DNA of 7,189 nt, taken from positions 1 to 7,189 of the forward strand of contig DAIDTN010000095.1 in NCBI GenBank assembly GCA_027457185.1, given 5' to 3'. The position numbers and the translations under genes were made by a program. The DNA comes from Burkholderiales bacterium (GTDB lineage: Bacteria; Pseudomonadota; Gammaproteobacteria; Burkholderiales; SG8-39). Below are positions 5,485 through 7,189 of this stretch, one piece after another. The stretch's first letter is position 1. Every line of letters starts with the position of its first letter. Below the pieces are notes generated by a model. That model did no database searches. It saw only the letters and a list, made by a program, of their open reading frames with translations, and was not told the DNA's origin.

Positions 5485-7164
5485 GTGACCGAGAGGATCT
5501 GGTTGAAGGAATACCCCGCGGGCGTTCCTGCGGAGATCGACACCAGTCTCTACGGTTCGATTCCGCAGCTGTCCGAGAATATTTTTCGCAAGTTCGCAGA
5601 GCGGCCGGCGTACCACAACTTCGGCTGCAGCATGAGTTATGCCGAGCTGGACCGGCACAGCCGCAACTTCGCCGCCTTCCTGCAGAGTCTGCCGGGAATG
5701 CACAAGGGCGAGCGCGTCGCCATCATGAGCCCCAACCTGATGCAGTACCCGGTGGCGCTGATCGGCATCCTGCGCGCCGGCATGATCGTGGTCAACGTCA
5801 ATCCGTTGTATACGCCGCGTGAGCTCGAACACCAGCTGAAGGACTCCGGCGCAAAGGCTATCGTCATCGTCGAGAACTTCGCCAGCACGCTGCAGCAGGT
5901 GATCCGGAAAACCCAGGTCGAGCATGTGATCACCACGCAGCTCGGCGACCTGCTGCCCGCGCCCAAGCGCTGGATCGTCAACTTCGTCGTCAAGCGGCTG
6001 AAAAAAATGGTACCGGCGTGGCGCATTGATGGTGCGGTCGATCTGCGTGTGGCGCTCGCGCGCGGCGCTGGCGCCGAGTTGAAGCCTGTCAGCCTCGTGC
6101 GCGAGGATATCGCTTTCCTGCAATACACCGGCGGCACCACCGGTTTGTCCAAGGGCGCAATGTTGACGCATCACAATATCCTCGCGAACATCGCGCAGGC
6201 GGGCGCCTGGATCGGCGGCAACCTCAAGGAAGGCGAGGAAATCGTGATTTCGCCGCTGCCGATGTATCACATCTTTTGCCTGACAACGACCCTCTATTTC
6301 ATGAGCCTGGGCGTGGTCAATGTGCTGATTACGAATCCACGCGACCTGCCCGCATTCATCAAGGAGCTAAGAAGATGGAAGTGGTCGGTGCTGGCCGGCG
6401 TGAACACGCTGTTCAACGGCCTCCTAAACACGCCCGGCTTCAGCGAACTCGATTTCTCGGGGCTCAAGGTTATCGTCGGGGGCGGCGCGGCGGTGCTCAA
6501 ACCCGTGGCGGAGAAATGGCGGCAGGTTACCGGCCATCACATTACCGAGGCCTACGGGCTGACCGAGACCTCTCCCGCGGCCAGCATCAATCCGATCGGT
6601 ACGCCGTGGAACGGCACCATCGGTCTGCCCATTTCCTCGACCGAGTTTTCGATCCGCGACGACGATTTTAACGAGCTGCCGATATGGATCGGTAGCGGCG
6701 ACATCGAAAAATCCACCGGCGAGATCTGCATCCGCGGGCCGCAGGTGATGAAGGGATACTGGCAACTGCCCGGGGAGACCGCCAAGGTGCTGCAAAACGG
6801 CTGGCTCAAGACCGGCGACGTCGGCTACATGAACGCCAAAGGCTATGTCACTATCACCGACCGCAAGAAGGACATGATCCTGGTGTCGGGTTTCAACGTC
6901 TATCCGAACGAGATCGAGAGCGTGATTTCGACGCACCCCGGCGTGCTCGAGTGCGCTGTGGTGGGTGTGCCCGACGAGAGATCGGGCGAAGCGGTGAAAG
7001 CGGTGATCGTGAAAAAAGATCCGGGTCTGAGCAAGGAATCCGTGATCGAGCACTGCAGGCGGGAGCTTACCGGCTACAAGATTCCGAAGTACGTCGAATT
7101 CCGTGACAGCCTGCCGAAGACGCCCATAGGCAAGATCCTGCGGCGCGAACTGCGCGGAAAATAG
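5485..7164 (+). CDS. fadD: Long-chain fatty-acid-CoA ligase (acyl-CoA synthetase)
   Basis: This enzyme activates long-chain fatty acids to acyl-CoA through an acyl-AMP intermediate, using ATP and CoA. It feeds beta-oxidation and lipid synthesis and acts at the inner face of the membrane. The 559 residues align nearly end to end with E. coli FadD (561): the start MTERIWLKEYPAGVPAEI parallels MKKVWLNRYPADVPTEI. The ANL-family motifs are all present: YTGGTTGLSKGAML (214-227, ATP/AMP loop), YGLTETSP (357-364), and TGD (444-446). The fatty acyl-CoA synthetase signature spans DRKKDMILVSGF to NEIE (459-478), and the catalytic lysine is in PIGKILRRELR (Lys550). The start is GTG with a strong Shine-Dalgarno. 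About eight extra residues occur at 400-411 compared with E. coli. The nested inverted repeat upstream may be a control site. Nothing downstream is readable in the remaining 25 bases. Confidence 0.97.
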   Translation: MTERIWLKEYPAGVPAEIDTSLYGSIPQLSENIFRKFAERPAYHNFGCSMSYAELDRHSRNFAAFLQSLPGMHKGERVAIMSPNLMQYPVALIGILRAGMIVVNVNPLYTPRELEHQLKDSGAKAIVIVENFASTLQQVIRKTQVEHVITTQLGDLLPAPKRWIVNFVVKRLKKMVPAWRIDGAVDLRVALARGAGAELKPVSLVREDIAFLQYTGGTTGLSKGAMLTHHNILANIAQAGAWIGGNLKEGEEIVISPLPMYHIFCLTTTLYFMSLGVVNVLITNPRDLPAFIKELRRWKWSVLAGVNTLFNGLLNTPGFSELDFSGLKVIVGGGAAVLKPVAEKWRQVTGHHITEAYGLTETSPAASINPIGTPWNGTIGLPISSTEFSIRDDDFNELPIWIGSGDIEKSTGEICIRGPQVMKGYWQLPGETAKVLQNGWLKTGDVGYMNAKGYVTITDRKKDMILVSGFNVYPNEIESVISTHPGVLECAVVGVPDERSGEAVKAVIVKKDPGLSKESVIEHCRRELTGYKIPKYVEFRDSLPKTPIGKILRRELRGK

Positions 7165-7189
7165 CCCGGCTATACGCGAATTGAAGACG

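Noticed and set aside
6001..6007. Run of seven A residues inside fadD as a possible slippage site
   Set aside because: The frame stays consistent with FadD homology on both sides and the run encodes a plausible Lys-Lys; there is no sign of frameshifting.
5278..6270. 330-codon minus-strand open frame antisense to the start of fadD
   Set aside because: No recognisable family, and it lies opposite highly conserved FadD sequence.
597..7164. Four of five visible gene stops are TAG, raising the thought of TAA being recoded
   Set aside because: Five stops are far too few to suggest an altered genetic code; the internal TAA in the cofD-like gene is more simply a mutation or error.

Overview
The window is GC-rich bacterial chromosome, estimated by eye at a little over 60% G+C. 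Gene content and the close match of the last gene to Escherichia coli FadD suggest a proteobacterium. Betaproteobacteria is my best guess, but it rests on general impression rather than a marker gene.

The window has two divergent halves. The minus-strand half (1-3183) is a peptide/nickel-type ABC importer operon. A family 5 periplasmic solute-binding protein (1591-3183) comes first, then a DppB-type permease (597-1574) and a DppC-type permease (1-593) that runs off the left edge. The gaps are 16 and 3 bases, so they are almost certainly one transcript. ATPase genes may follow beyond the edge but cannot be seen.

The plus-strand half starts with a CofD/FbiA-like gene (about 3273-4325). This is the family that makes the phosphodiester bond of coenzyme F420. 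The reading frame is continuous, but a TAA stop interrupts it at 3555-3557. It also lacks a normal start codon where family members begin and differs at several motif positions that are usually conserved. It is either a young pseudogene, a diverged paralogue, or a sequence error at the stop. A DUF2520 Rossmann-fold putative NADP-dependent oxidoreductase follows (4415-5338), then a complete long-chain fatty-acid-CoA ligase, fadD (5485-7164), with a GTG start and a strong Shine-Dalgarno.

The 89-base gap before the DUF2520 gene and the 146-base gap before fadD both hold dyad symmetries, so the three plus-strand genes need not form one operon. No other F420 genes (cofC, cofE, fbiC/cofGH), no RNA genes, no mobile elements and no CRISPR arrays were seen. 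Most of the window is ordinary metabolism and transport. The CofD-like gene is the main object worth following up.
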